From Eutreptiella sp. 'Long Island Sound 2002' (Eukaryota; Euglenozoa; Euglenophyceae; Eutreptiales; Eutreptiaceae): a stretch of DNA of 64,000 nucleotides. Below the pieces are notes generated by a model. It searched no databases and was not told where the DNA came from. It worked only from the letters and a program-made list of their open reading frames with translations. Shown here piece by piece: positions 10,524 to 21,712 of the stretch (position 1 is the first letter of the stretch; each line of letters begins with the position of its first letter). The stretch is from positions 13,289,629 to 13,353,628 of the forward strand of contig OZ038380.1 of the NCBI GenBank assembly GCA_964036045.1, in the 5' to 3' direction. Both the position numbers and the translations under genes were made by a program.

Positions 10524-10568
10524 GTATTATAGGGCTACCTGAGAAGCGTATAATACGTGGAGGTAGTC
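10524..10568 (-). other. Pseudoknot-like element (copy 2)
   Basis: The order is a-b-a'-b': GTATTATA (10,524-10,531), GGCTACCT (10,533-10,540), TATAATAC (10,549-10,556), AGGTAGTC (10,561-10,568). a pairs with a' and b with b' (one G-T), so the two helices interlock. Copy 1 has the same layout at 15,111-15,155 with compensating changes in b and b'. Confidence 0.55.
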
Positions 10569-11406
10569 TTGGTTCCTCAGCCGCAAACCTCAGTCATCTG
10601 CCTTTGCTTTACAGATGGGAAGGGCGGGGTGATTGGTGCAGCAGCAATCCCTTTTTTCCTGCCCTGCTAAACAAGGGCGCTGATCACACAAACAAATAAC
10701 TCCGCCTCTGCCTGTGGCAGAGCAGGGAGTCCGACTCCATCAACATATGCGCTGTGCACGCCACAAGAGCACTCCTTCCCTCCAAGCCCTAGCAGGGAAA
10801 CGCGTTGTGGCGTCCCTGTTAGGCCACAGATGCTTTGTAGCTCTGTGTTCTCTTGCCATCTCACAGGTGAGCCATTAGGGCTCGTGACTTCTCCTTCAGC
10901 GCCACCCAGTAGAGCGTGCATGTAGGAGTGGTAGTCCTGAGTGGGGGCTTGAGCCAGTTGCAGAAGTGTTCGCCCACCGGGATGGTGCCACTGCAGAGTG
11001 TGTAGGACCTGTAGTGCGTGTGTCACTCTCCCACCTGTTTCCTGCAATTGTAGCGGGGTTGGTTGGCAGTGGCAGTGGTTAGGCTAGATTTTGGCCATCG
11101 TAGCAAATAGGCGTTTTCAAGCCTTCATAGCTTTTGGCCACCCCTACCTTGTAGTAGGCAGGTAGGTACGGAAAACAATACCTGGATTAGTATGCTGGGT
11201 ATTCCCCCAAGGTTGTGCGCCAGCACAGAAACTGGGCGCTTAGGGGAGGAGAGACCCGGGGCCTACCCCGTGGCACCGGTAAGACATCCTCCAGGTTTAG
11301 CAAGCGTGCAGACTTGGGTATAATTAGGACACCATTTCTGCGGCTTGCTCTCAGGACCTTAGGAATAGCACACTCACACATACGCTTAGGCAGGTTAGGG
11401 TAAGGT

Positions 11407-12899
11407 TCAGTCCCTAGCCTTAGTCTTGGAGGCAAGCGTCTCAGGGAGCCTCAGCAACTCCCCAAGGTTGTTCTGGGACAAGTAGTCTACCAGAACTGAG
11501 TTTAGGCGTCCCTCAGGTAGTACAAACGCAGAGAAGGGATCCCAGGTGGCCTGTTCGACTCCAAACCCTTCCCAGAGGGTGAGGAAGCGCCAACCCTGGC
11601 GATAGCGGTAGCGTAGGACGGACTTCACCAGGTAGAAGCCCTCCTTAGCCATCTCCTCGGCGTTCATGTCGGGGAGGTCCCCTTCAACTTCCATGGGGCT
11701 GGCAGCCCCCTGTAGGTCTAGGGCGGCGATTTCCTGGTTGTTCAGCTCCCACTCCTCCCCACAGAGGTCTTCAGAATCATAGTAGCGCTTCAGGTGTTGA
11801 GCAGCTCACACCAGGGTTTCCCCTAGACGGGGAGAACACCGCACTGTTATACGGTGTCCATCTACAGATAGAATCTTGTAGGGCCCGAAATAGGTGTCAT
11901 CGCTGGTAGAGCGTGGCCAGGCGGGTAGTCAGCTGTGGTGCACCAGCACCCAATCCCCTTCTTGATAGGTGGCAGGCACTCGGTGCTTGTTCTTCTTGTT
12001 CCACTGACGCTCCCTCACTCTCTGGAGCATAGCCTTGGCCTTGTCCACCTTCGCTTGTTGCTCTTGGACCCACTCAACCACAGAAGAATGGGTGTCTTCT
12101 GGATAGGGAGCATGCAGGAACCACGCCGGGCGCCCTAGGAATAGCTCATGGGGCGAGTAGCCAGTCGCCGAACTCTCTTGGGAGTTCATCATCAAGGATA
12201 TGACGGGGAGTAGGCTCACCCAGTCTCTGGTGCGTTCCGTTTTGCACCATATCCTTACATTCTCCTTGAGGACACGAATCTGTCGCTGACATAGGGGGTT
12301 GCTCGTGTGAGAATATGGAATCCCCGTAGACACCTGGACATTGAGGGATCTCAGGACCCTCTTGTACCAGCCGGTATCTGAGCGTACTCATACGTCCTCA
12401 TCGGAGTTGATCTCCTTGGGCGCCCCATAGACACAAAACCACTCCTCCAGGAGTATCTTGATAGTCTCCTCCCCAGTAATGTGCTTGGTACATGGGAACA
12501 CTCTGGTAAACCTGGTCAACCCGCAGGTTACCACGAGGGCGAAGTCATAGCCCCCAGACTTCGGCATCTCCGTGTAGTCCACGTAGAGAACACTGTTAGC
12601 ACAGTGAGGGATGGGCAGGGTCGAGTAGAGACCCCTATCCCTGATATCCCCAGGTTTGCAGGACCTACACGCGCACTTGTCCACGATAGGCTGGAGGGTC
12701 TTTCGCAGTTGGTCATCAGTCCACGTAGTGTGGAACCACTGCTTGAATAGCCTCAGGGTACGGTCAGCACCCACAGGACCGCCGGACTCATGGGTCCACT
12801 TCAGCAGCGCTGGGACTCTGTCACTGGGTACCATGATGCGGTCCTCGTGCCAGGGGTAGCTCTTGTCCCTCTTCCACTGTTGTTGGTTGACCAGGAGGC
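11407..12899 (-). pseudogene. pol of copy 2: integrase and chromodomain, broken
   Basis: Homologous to residues about 485-971 of the copy 1 ORF. It shows the H-x4-H...C-x2-C zinc motif, the first two catalytic acids (VDYTE and NSDED) and the chromodomain-like end (FYLVKSVL..RYRQGWRFLTLWEGFG). A CGA-to-TGA change just after NSDEDV (near 12,388-12,390) and at least two frameshifts between 11.7 and 12.4 kb kill it. The RT/RNase H half continues at 60,421 beyond the copy 1 insertion. Relative to copy 1, a 9-bp in-frame deletion lies at the insertion point. Confidence 0.9.
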
Positions 12900-12904
12900 T
12901 ACCA

Positions 12905-13719
12905 GAAAAGTTTATAGTGTTTTCAGCACTGTGTTTTTGCTTCTCCTGCTGCTTGTTGTTGCTGTAGGGTGTCCTGCTGCTGGTTTTGGATGATGAAAAG
13001 CTTTTGTTTGTTGAAATACAGTAAAGCCAACTCAATCCAGGATAGCCCAAGCCAATAGTATGCAAGGAGAAGGTAATTCAGGATCAAAGCATGAAGGGCT
13101 GCAGTGTAAACAGTGAAAGATGATTAGATATTCACAGAAACTGCAACTCAGGATACAAATGAATGCATATTCACAGAGATAGCTGAAATGTTTTGGAAAA
13201 AGAGTTAGAAAACTGCCTCAGGATCACTCTCTCTCCATAGTGCCATCTTAGGAGATGTGCACTCTTTGTTTTGGCTCCCATATGTGCTGAGGTGGCATGG
13301 TATGTGGCGATGAGGTCACTGCCATGTCACATGGGATCTTCCTACTCAGTTGGGATCTTCCTACTTAGTTAGGCTGACCAGGAATTGAACCCAGGACCTC
13401 TCAAAAAGAGGTGCCTAACCCCCTATGGTGCATACCACTAGGGCAGATAAGTATTCATGGAAAAACATAGATAAATTCATAGGCTCACATTAGGTATGTC
13501 AGTGCTCAGTCAACTCAGGAAAAGATGTTTTACTTCTGATTGAAAGGGGATTAAGGGGTCCACTCCATATCCTGATTGGGTGTTTGGTTCCATAGGTCAA
13601 AATGTGTTATCACCACTTTTGGCTGGACCAATACTAAGATAAAAATGCATGGATGTTCAGTGCATCTCTAATACAACTAGAGTATGTCCTAAAGCAATGG
13701 AAAAGCACTTTTTCTTACT
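12905..13719 (-). repeat. 3' LTR of gypsy copy 1
   Basis: Nearly identical to 59,605-60,420; the only visible difference is near 13,485 (GGCTCACATTAGG against GGCTCTACCTTAGG). TACCA at 12,900-12,904, outside the LTR edge, equals the first bases of the primer-binding site on the minus strand. Confidence 0.93.
13371..13447 (-). other. tRNA-like segment in the copy 1 3' LTR
   Basis: Minus-strand TAGTGGTATGC, ACCTC-TTTTTGA-GAGGT and GGTTCAATTCC resemble A-box, Lys-UUU anticodon arm and B-box. The acceptor stem is absent. The same segment is in the 5' LTR (60,071-60,147). Confidence 0.4.
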
Positions 13720-13727
13720 CCCCCCTT
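13720..13727 (-). promoter_or_regulatory. Polypurine tract of copy 1
   Basis: AAGGGGGG on the minus strand directly precedes the 3' LTR, as in copy 2. Confidence 0.8.
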
Positions 13728-15011
13728 GTGCTGTGGTGGCCACCACTGTCGCATTTTAGGAAAAAGGGAATTTTTCTTGGCCTTTCCTTGGTTTCCACAT
13801 CTACTTTAAAATACCTACAGTTTCCCTCACACTGAAAAATGGGCGCTCACCATGGCTGGCGTCCTTTTGCTGCTCTGATTGTACAGTTTCCTACAGAAGA
13901 CTCAGCGCTCTTGGCGCTGCCGGGGCTCCTGTGGCTTGGTTGGGTTAGATTGGGAGCATGCCAAACATGTGCATATGCATCCCTTCCTCCAAGACGCAGC
14001 GTCGACACAACCCAAACGCAAGACACATTATACACACTCGCATGGGTTCTCGTAAACCTGCTGGCGACCTGTGACCTGTCTTAGGGCGTAGGGAGTCGAA
14101 AAGAAATTAATTTGCCCCTTGGTGGGGTCTTGGTTCTGCTCAGTCTCTCCAGGCACCTGCGTTTCGGCCCGAACACGGCCTACTCAGCGAGGCTGCGCGT
14201 GGGTATCTGCAGAGGCAGGAATGGGAGATTTATGGACGAATCCACGCAAAAACGAAGCGACGACACCAAAATCCGTCAAATGACGGCGCAGAATTTTTCT
14301 GAAACGACACACCTGAGCAGAATCCAATTGTGCATCTTCAGCACATTTTTATAGAAATTATAGTCATCTCTGGATTTTTTAAGTCCAGAAATTCATACGC
14401 ATAAAATGGCGGCGCGCAGGAGCGGCTCCTAGCGAAGCGCCGGAAAATGGAAAAATAATGGAATTATAAACGTATGTATCACGTAGTCTTGAAAATGACG
14501 AGACACACATTAATAAACAAACATACAGATTCCACCCACACTAATAGAAGCTTCAAAAATTCAAGAATTCGAAAATCAATTGAAAAGACTTCAATGAATC
14601 AGGTATAAACTACAGGTATGCTCGTCTTGCATGCCGCATACACATTGCTCGTCTCGAGTCTCCGTGACCGAGTCGTGTAGCAGCGTTAACAACGATAACC
14701 ACGATAGGACGCGGTAGAGGGATTGATTAGTAAGATTGCAGATGATTAGCGGTCAGATCAGGGTGATTAGTCATACACACAAGTGCATAGCAACGTTCTT
14801 CGCGTGCGCCCCTTTTGTTTTCTCTCCTTGCTTCACTTCCCAGCGGTAGGTAAGGTAGGTACGCCCAGGCGGGGCCACCCCCTGGTGGAGTCAAGATTGT
14901 TGTGGAGATGGGCAGGTTTGCCCACGTGATTGTGCATAGTCGTGCATGCACACACGCATTAAAGGGTAGGCCACGCGAAGTGCGCACGGTAAACCTTGTT
15001 TAGGCTACCCA

Positions 15012-15053
15012 GGGGCTCCTCGGTACGTTCTTTAAGAGAACCTGAGGAGTCCC
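15012..15053 (-). other. Conserved RNA hairpin (copy 1)
   Basis: GGGCTCCTCGG and CCTGAGGAGTCCC pair around an inner GTTCT/AGAAC stem. The base-pair changes relative to 10,446-10,485 keep the helix. Confidence 0.5.
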
Positions 15054-15110
15054 TTAACGCTTGCTTGCTTGATAAGGGTAGCTGCTCCATGCAGCGTGTT
15101 TGCGGACAGC

Positions 15111-15155
15111 GTATTATAGGGCACACTGAGAAGGGTATAATACCTGGAGTGTGCC
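15111..15155 (-). other. Pseudoknot-like element (copy 1)
   Basis: GTATTATA (15,111-15,118), GGCACACT (15,120-15,127), TATAATAC (15,136-15,143) and AGTGTGCC (15,148-15,155) make two 8-bp helices in interlocking order, with linkers of 1, 8 and 4 nt. Copy 2 keeps the arrangement with the second helix changed on both sides. Confidence 0.6.
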
Positions 15156-15990
15156 TTGGTTCCTCAGCCGCAAACGCCCTTTCATTTGCCTTTGTTTTAC
15201 AGGTGGGCAGGTAGGGTGAGTGGTGCAGCAGCATTTTTTTATGCCCTGCTAAACAGGGGCGCAGATCACACAAACAAGTAACTCCGCTCCGCCTGTGGCA
15301 GAGCAGGGAGTCCGACTTCATCGACATCTGCGCCTTGCACACGAGAGCACTCCTTCCCTCCAAGCCCTTGCAGGGGAAACGCGTTGTGGCGTCCCCTGTG
15401 AGGCCACAGTTGCTTAGCAGCGCTGTGTTCTCTTGTCACTTCACAGGTGGGTCGCTAGGACCCTCGAGAACTTCCTCTTCGCAACGCCAAGTAGAGTGTG
15501 CGTGTAGGAGTGGTAGTCCTGCGTGGGGGCTAGAGCCAGTTGCCCAGCGCTCGCCCACCAGGATGGTGCCACTGCAGGGTGTGTAGGACCTGTAGGGGGC
15601 GTGTCACTGTCCCACCCTTTTCCTGCAATTTTAGCTGGGTTGGTGGGCTGTGACAGTGGGTTAGGCTAGTGTTTTTGGCCACATAGCAAACAGGCGTTTT
15701 GCATGCCTTCATAGCTTTTGGCCACCCCTCCCTTTAGTAGACAGGTAGGTAGGGAAAACAATACCTGGATTAACACTCTGGGTATTCCCCCAAGGTTTTG
15801 CGCCAGCACAGAAATTGGGCGCATAGGGGAGGGGAGACCCGGGGCGTACCCCGTGGCATCAATAAGCCAACCCTCCAGGTTCAGCAAGGGCGCAGACTTG
15901 GGTATAATTAGGACACCAATTCTGCGGCTTGCTCTCAGGACCTTAGGCCTAGCACACTCACACATACGCTTTGGCAGGTAAGGGTAAGGT

Positions 15991-18845
15991 TCAGTCCCTA
16001 GCTTTATTCTTGGAGGCAAGCGTCTCGGCGAGCCTCAACAACTCACCAAGGTTGTTCTGGGACAAGTAGTCAACCAGAACTGAGTTTAGGCGTCCCTCAG
16101 GTAGAACAAATGCAGAGAAGGGCTCCCAGGTGGCCTCTTCGACTCCAAACCCTTCCCAGAGGGTGAGGAAGCGCCAACCCTGGCGATAGCGGTGGCGTAG
16201 GACAGACTTCACCAGATAGAAGCCCTCCTTAGCCATCTCCTCGGCGTTCATGTCGGGGAGTTCACCTTCAACTTCCATAGGGCTGGCAGCCCCTTGTAGG
16301 TCCAGAGCGGCAATTTCCTCGTCGTTCAGCTCCCACTCCTCCCCACAGAGGTCTTCAGGATCATGGTAGCGCTTCAGGTGTTGAGCGGCGCACACCAGGG
16401 TCCCCCCTAGACGGGGAGAACACCGCACGGTGATACGGTGTCCATCCACAGATAGGATCTTGTACGGCCCGAAGTATGGGTCATCGCTGGTAGAGCGTGG
16501 CCAGGCGGGTAGTCGACTGTGGTGCACCAGCACCCAGTCCCCTTCTTGGTAGGTGGCCGGTACACGGTGCTTGTTCTTCTTGTTCCACTGACGCTCCCTC
16601 ACTCTCTGGAGCATAGCCTTGGCCTTGTCCACCTTCGCTTGTTGCTCTTGGACCCATTCACCCACAGAAGAATGGGTGTCCTCTGGATAGGGGGCATGTA
16701 GGAACCATGCCGGGCGCCCCATGAACAGCTCATGTGGCGAGTAGCCAGTAGCTGAACTCTCTTGGGAGTTCATCATCAAGGATATGACGGGGAGTAGTCT
16801 CACCCAGTCTCTGGTGCGTTCAGCTTTGCACCATATCCTGACGTTCTCCTTCAGGACACGAATCTGTCGCTCACATAGGGGGTTGCTCGTGTGAGAGTAG
16901 GGAATCCCCGTAGACACCTGGACATTGAGGGACCTCAGGACCCTCTTGTACCAGCCAGTATCTGAGCGTACTCGTACGTCCTCATCGGAGTTGATCTCCT
17001 TGGGCGCCCCATAGACACAAAACCACTCCTCCAGGAGTATCTTGATAGTCTCCTCTCCAGTAATGTGCTTGGTACATGAGAACACCCTGGTAAACCTGGT
17101 CAACCCACAGGTTACCACGAGGGCGAAGTCATAGCCCCCGAACTTCGGCATCTCCGTGTAGTCCACGTATAGAACACTGTTAGCACAGTGAGGGATGGGC
17201 AGGGTCGAGTAGAGACCTCTGTCCCTGATATCCCCTGGTTTACAGGACCTGCACGGGCACTTGTCCACGATAGGCAGGAGCGTCTTCCGCAGCTGGTCGT
17301 CAGTCCACGTAGTGTGGAACCACTGCTTGAACAGCCTCAGGGTACGGTCAGCACCCACATGACCACTGGACTCATGGGTCCACTTCAGCAGCGCTGGGAC
17401 TCGGTCACTAGGCACCACGATGCGGTCCTCGTGCCAGAGGTAGCTCTTGTCCCGCTTCCACTGGTCTTGGTTGACCAGGAGGGGTTCAAGGCGTTTCTCC
17501 AGGCGCCGGTAGATATCCCCAAACTCCTGTAGGTACTCCGATTGTTGGAGTCCATCCAGGGGGCGTATCATGGTCATGTTCAGGTCCAGGTGTACGTCCA
17601 TACGGCTGAACGCTTCCTTAGCCAGCGCTTCAGACCGGGCACCAATCAGGGCGTCGAAGTTATTGCGGCTGATGTAGTCGGCACACTCGTTCTTCACTCC
17701 CTGGATATGGTGTACCGTCAGCCGTAGTTGACTGAGGTAGGTCCACCAGCGACGTAGCTTGGCCTTCTCAGGTGGGGGGCCCTTCTGGAAACTGCGGACC
17801 GGTTCTTGGTCGCATAGCCAGACCACAGGGTTACTCCCCAACAGTCGTGCTTGTGAGGATAGCACCAGCATACCCGCGAGCAGTTCCTGCTCATAGGTGG
17901 AGTAGTTCCCTCTGGCCTGGTTCCACTTCCAGTTCCAGTGGCCCAGAGGTACTAGGACCCACTTGTCGTCAGGGTAGCTGTGCTTGAGGGTTCCATCTCG
18001 GTTGAGACCTTCCGTCCCCCATTGGGAAATGGCCGAGTCGAACTCCTCCTTCTCTAGTGCTTGCCATTGGAACAACGTTCCACCACCGCCCACATTGCTG
18101 GCGTCGGTCACCAGGATAATCTCCCCTTGTGCCCTAGGCACGCCCAAGCACTTAGCGTTGGCTACCTTGTCTTTGAGCTCGTCAAACGCTTGTTGCTCTT
18201 GTGGGCCCCAGCGCCAAGTAGTACTCTTCTTGATCAAGTCAGTCAGTACCGCGCTGGTGTAGGTGAAGTTTTTGATGTGGCGGCGATAGAAGTTGCACGC
18301 CCCAATGAAACTGCGTACATCATGAAGTCCTTTCTTGGGGTCTTCGTGTCGTACCTTGGCATCCATCAGGGGTTTGGCCTTAGAGGCCGCTGGGGTCCAC
18401 CACCCATAGCCAACGTCAAACCCCAGGTACTGCATGGTCTCCTGCATGAACTCACACTTCTCCAGCTTGAGTCGTGTGTGGTTCTGCTGGCAGACAGCAA
18501 AGAACTCACCCAAGAGGATTAGGTGATCCTCCTGGGTATTGGTCCCGAGGCATACATCGTCGATGTGAGCCTCCATCTGGGCCCCACGGGATATGAGCTC
18601 CTGCACCTTAGGTCTCCTTCGTAGGATGGACAAGATCTTGTTCATCAGCTCTTGGAACAGAGCGGGGGCGTTAGCCACGCCGAATGGCATGACCTTCCAC
18701 TTGAATACCCTCCCCTGAGGGGTGATGAAGGCCAGTAGTTCCTGCGCGTTGGGCGTCAGGTCCACTTGCCAGAATCCACTTCGCTTGTCCATCTTGGTCT
18801 TGTAGCGACAGGAGGCTATCTTCTCCAGGGTAGACTCCATATTGG
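15991..18845 (-). CDS. pol: pol 3' part of copy 1: RT, RNase H, integrase, chromodomain
   Basis: The frame is open from the transposon junction to a TAG at 15,991. The first about 20 codons of the longer ORF (above 18,845) come from the inserted element. Numbering from 18,906, RT motif A is MDKRSGFWQVDLT (about 39-51), motif B PFGVANAPALF (about 75), and motif C HIDD (about 114, with His for the usual Tyr). RNase H follows with TDASNVGGGG, YEQELL and LCDQEP (about 270-380). Integrase has H-x4-H and C-x2-C (about 505-550), then VDYTE, NSDED and the E in CERQ as the D,D,E set. FYLVKSVLRHRYRQGWRFLTLWEGFG..ATWEP near the end is a chromodomain-like module that would direct integration to chromatin. 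No stop or frameshift is seen, so this half is intact apart from the split. Confidence 0.93.
18837..18845. repeat. Left 9-bp target duplication of the 36-kb element (CCATATTGG)
   Basis: CCATATTGG at 18,837-18,845 recurs at 54,922-54,930. It lies in the RT codons for PNM and is the expected single copy in an uninterrupted pol. Confidence 0.85.
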
Positions 18846-18870
18846 GGTGGTGGGAGATGGCCGCTCCTGA
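18846..18870 (+). repeat. Left terminal inverted repeat
   Basis: GGTGG then TGGGAGATGGCCGCTCCTGA (overlapping at TGG); it matches the reverse complement of 54,896-54,921 except for one missing A. Confidence 0.85.
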
Positions 18871-19076
18871 CAGGAGCCGCCCCTGGCTCCTGCTCCTGAG
18901 GAGCACCGACCCTGGCTCCTGAGGAGCTCCGACCCTGGGGTGCTCCTTAGGAGCACCGACCCTGGCTCCTGAGGAGCACCGACCCTGAGGGGGCTCCTGA
19001 GGAGCACCGACCCTGGCTCCTCAGGAGCCAAAGCTCCTGAGGAGCACCGACCCTGGCTCCTGAGGAGCCAAAACAG
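18862..19076. repeat. Left palindrome-rich end: tandem GCTCCTGAGGAGC units
   Basis: About nine units of a 22-35-bp repeat (CACCGACCCTGG + CTCCTGAGGAG) fill this segment. GCTCCT-N-AGGAGC is a near-perfect 13-bp palindrome. The right end has the same units in opposite orientation. Confidence 0.85.
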
Positions 19077-19760
19077 AAAAAGGTTGTTTTTTCACTTTTA
19101 GCTGAGTACTTTGCATATTTTCTACAAAGGGTGCCCATTGTGGCTGCAAAGTTACCAACAACTTGGATAAAAGTCGCATTTTTGGACTCTTACAGGCTTT
19201 CCTAATGTCTACATCATTGATCCTGAAGAACACCACCTCTGCTCCTTGGGAACGATTCTGCTTCGGAACAAAAGCGGCCCTCAGGAACCAAAACAAAACG
19301 ACTTATTCCCAATTTTTGATTACTTATGTGTACTTTTTCGTACACGGTGCCCATCGTGCATGCAAGATTGCCAACAAGGCTAATAAAAGTTGCATTTTTG
19401 TTAGCTTTGGAGGTTCAACTAGAGGTTTCCTCCAAAATTTTGTCAGTGAACGAAGTCGTTTGTTTGAATCACTGATCTTGGGAAGAACCACTATTGCTCC
19501 TGAAGAGCAATTTTGCTCCGGAGGAGCACCGTCCGTGTCTTTCGGGGAGCTAAAACAAACCTAAGTGCTTTTCACTTTGTGCTTGTTGTTTCGCATCATT
19601 TCAACATCCGCTCCGCATCATTCTTGGAACATTACCAACAACCCAAAAGTTGCATTGCGCTTTAGAAAGTGTACTAGACATTTGTTTCCTTTGCTTCAAT
19701 GTTTGCTTTGTGACCAACGTCAATTAACAAAATACTTGTTCGTCTCAAAGAGGTGAATTT
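19077..19760 (+). repeat. Degenerate subterminal repeats, about 220-260 bp
   Basis: Three units share TGCCCAT.GTG..TGCAA..TTACCAACAA...AAAAGT.GCATT (near 19,129, 19,347 and 19,600) and end in eroded forms of the CTCCTGAGGAGC palindrome (19,225-19,300 and 19,495-19,530). No coding function is evident. Confidence 0.6.
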
Positions 19761-21690
19761 GAAGCTCTTATAGCCATGCAACTTGAGTGTAATTTTGTTT
19801 TGCAAACAACATCATTGCCTCTACTTTGAAACCGCAATGAAAACTATGTTTTTGCTTTGATTGGGCATTTTTAGTCTTTAACCTCTTGTGCTATCTTTTT
19901 CAATCAACCTTTTTTCCTAATGCCTTAGCCAAAGAACCATGCAGCAAGCACTTAAACCTAAATACATGTGTATAACAATTGACATTGTGTATTGGCACCA
20001 ATCACATAGAAACCAACACCACCTTTTCTACCATCAATTCCATTTGCTGCGGGAGAAACCACAAAATTGCACTTCATCTGCCTTACTTTAGAAGATTCGC
20101 ATTCATTGAACTTTCGGACCCCACCAGAATACAATTGTTCCATACAGCATCATTGCCCGTTGTGTTGCATCAGACTTTGGATGAAAATGATGCATCAAGC
20201 AGTACGCAAAATGCACAAAAAATCCTATCCCGAAATTCACAAAGTAAATAATCAACCAAAAATGAATACTAATTCGTAGTCCAATTGGCGCATCAATAAC
20301 TCAAGTAACACATCAAATTGCAATGGAGCCTTACGGTCCAAAGATATGAAAATTGGTACCATACAGCATATGTATTGTACGGTATCGGCATGGTATCCAT
20401 ACCATACAGTGCTGCAATATCTTGTATGGTATGGCCCAACACTCTTGTATTCACTACTTTGTCCCACCACAAAAAAAAATTGGCTTTTTTCACTCCAAAC
20501 AAATATATCGCACAATGCCTTGGCTGTCAGTGCATCCGCAGAGTGGTCCGATACATGGTTGTTGTCAATTCTTGGCAGCTGATGAACAATTGCTATCATT
20601 TTAATGAACTACTAATCGTGGGAAATTAATGACTGGACACTGGACAAAGGGCTGGCCATGGTTTCTTTTTTTTTATGCTCCATAGGAAAGGCACTATACC
20701 TTGCATCTTGGTAGTACCTATGTGGTACCCGTGACCAATGGTGTTCAGATGTGTAATGCAAAGGCATCAACCAATCAAAAATGACTGCAGTGGGTTCCCT
20801 GGGCGGCATTGGCGAGCACTTCACTGTGCCATGTCCTGATGCAAAAGAATGATGGTTGCACGATTTGGCCAAATCAGCTTGCCATAATTGCGAAATTCTG
20901 CTGCCACCGTCACACTGCTTGCTAATTGCTCCATGTTTGCTGTTTTTAACAACCTTTAACCTAGCCTGGCAACTTGCCACAGAGGCCCAGCATGCCACGC
21001 ATGCAATTGAACTCAAATTCTACCCTCCACCACCTGCTTTGCCAGTGCACTAATCACAAGTTTGGCTATTTACTGGTTCGATTTGAGGCTGGCCGACTAA
21101 GCTCAAGGCACAACACTCTCAGCAGCCCATGGTTGATTGCTAGTTCTCTCATAGGGCTTACGAGAACATTGCGAGTTGCTCAGGATTCTTGCCCTCAGTG
21201 GTGGTACTAGCAGCGTGTCCACCTCCATATCGGGACCATTGCTTGCTAATTACGGTCCCACTGCAATTCTGTCTTCCACCACCGCCGCCGCCAGTGCTCT
21301 GATCTGTTGATTGCCTTAATCCCTTGACCCGGTCCAGTGAACTCAACGCACAACACTTGCAAATGCCCGCAATTGATCGCTGGTTCCCGCATTTGGTTCA
21401 GTCTGCAAAATGAATCTGCCTTGTTGGTTTTCACCCTCGCCAATGGTTTTAACCTCTGAAAATAATGAAATCAACAAGCACACGGCGGAAATCGCGCACG
21501 GTCAGAAACCATTCAGCACCTCAATGTCCACGTCCCACGAAGCAAATGCTTTCTCACCCCACTGGGGGACTCCTCACAAGTGCAAACGCATCAACCCCCC
21601 GAAGTGGGGAAAATTTTTTCACTCACGAGGGCCCCCTGCGGCAAGCTCAGATGCAAAAAGTGCAACACAATTGCAAAAGCTGCCAAGTAA
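19761..21690. other. Stretch without recognisable genes inside the 36-kb element
   Basis: AT-rich sequence with short, overlapping ORFs on both strands and no domain. A run around 20,340-20,450 repeats GTACCATACAG/GGTATGG words in both orientations. Confidence 0.5.
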
Positions 21691-21712
21691 TTTCCAGAAA
21701 CACTGTCTGTGG

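Larger units (their letters stand above)
9150..11406 (-). other. 3' untranslated region of gypsy copy 2
   Basis: Non-coding block between pol and the polypurine tract. It aligns with 13,728-15,990 of copy 1. The short ORFs here are not shared between the two copies. It contains the hairpin and pseudoknot-like elements listed separately. Confidence 0.7.
8293..12899 (-). mobile_element. Ty3/gypsy copy 2, 3' part (LTR to integrase)
   Basis: Read on the minus strand, this is the integrase end of pol, a 2.2-kb 3' untranslated region, a polypurine tract and a 3' LTR. Its sequence parallels copy 1 (13-17.4 kb) at clear divergence and with broken frames. It stops at 12,899, where copy 1 is inserted, and resumes at 60,421. 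AGGC occurs at both edges (12,896-12,899 and 60,421-60,424). Confidence 0.9.
13728..15990 (-). other. 3' untranslated region of gypsy copy 1
   Basis: Non-coding block of 2.26 kb between the pol stop and the polypurine tract, shared with copy 2 (9,150-11,406). ORFs in it are not conserved between copies. Its length is unusual for a Ty3/gypsy element and it holds the structured elements at 15,012-15,155. Confidence 0.7.

Noticed and set aside
10667-11047. Minus-strand ORF of 126 codons in the gypsy 3' region as an extra gene
   Set aside because: The frame is not kept in the younger copy at the matching position, so it is probably chance.
18846-18906. N-terminus of the 971-codon ORF (first about 20 residues) as part of RT
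   Set aside because: These codons are the end of the inserted 36-kb element; true RT coding starts at the target duplication.
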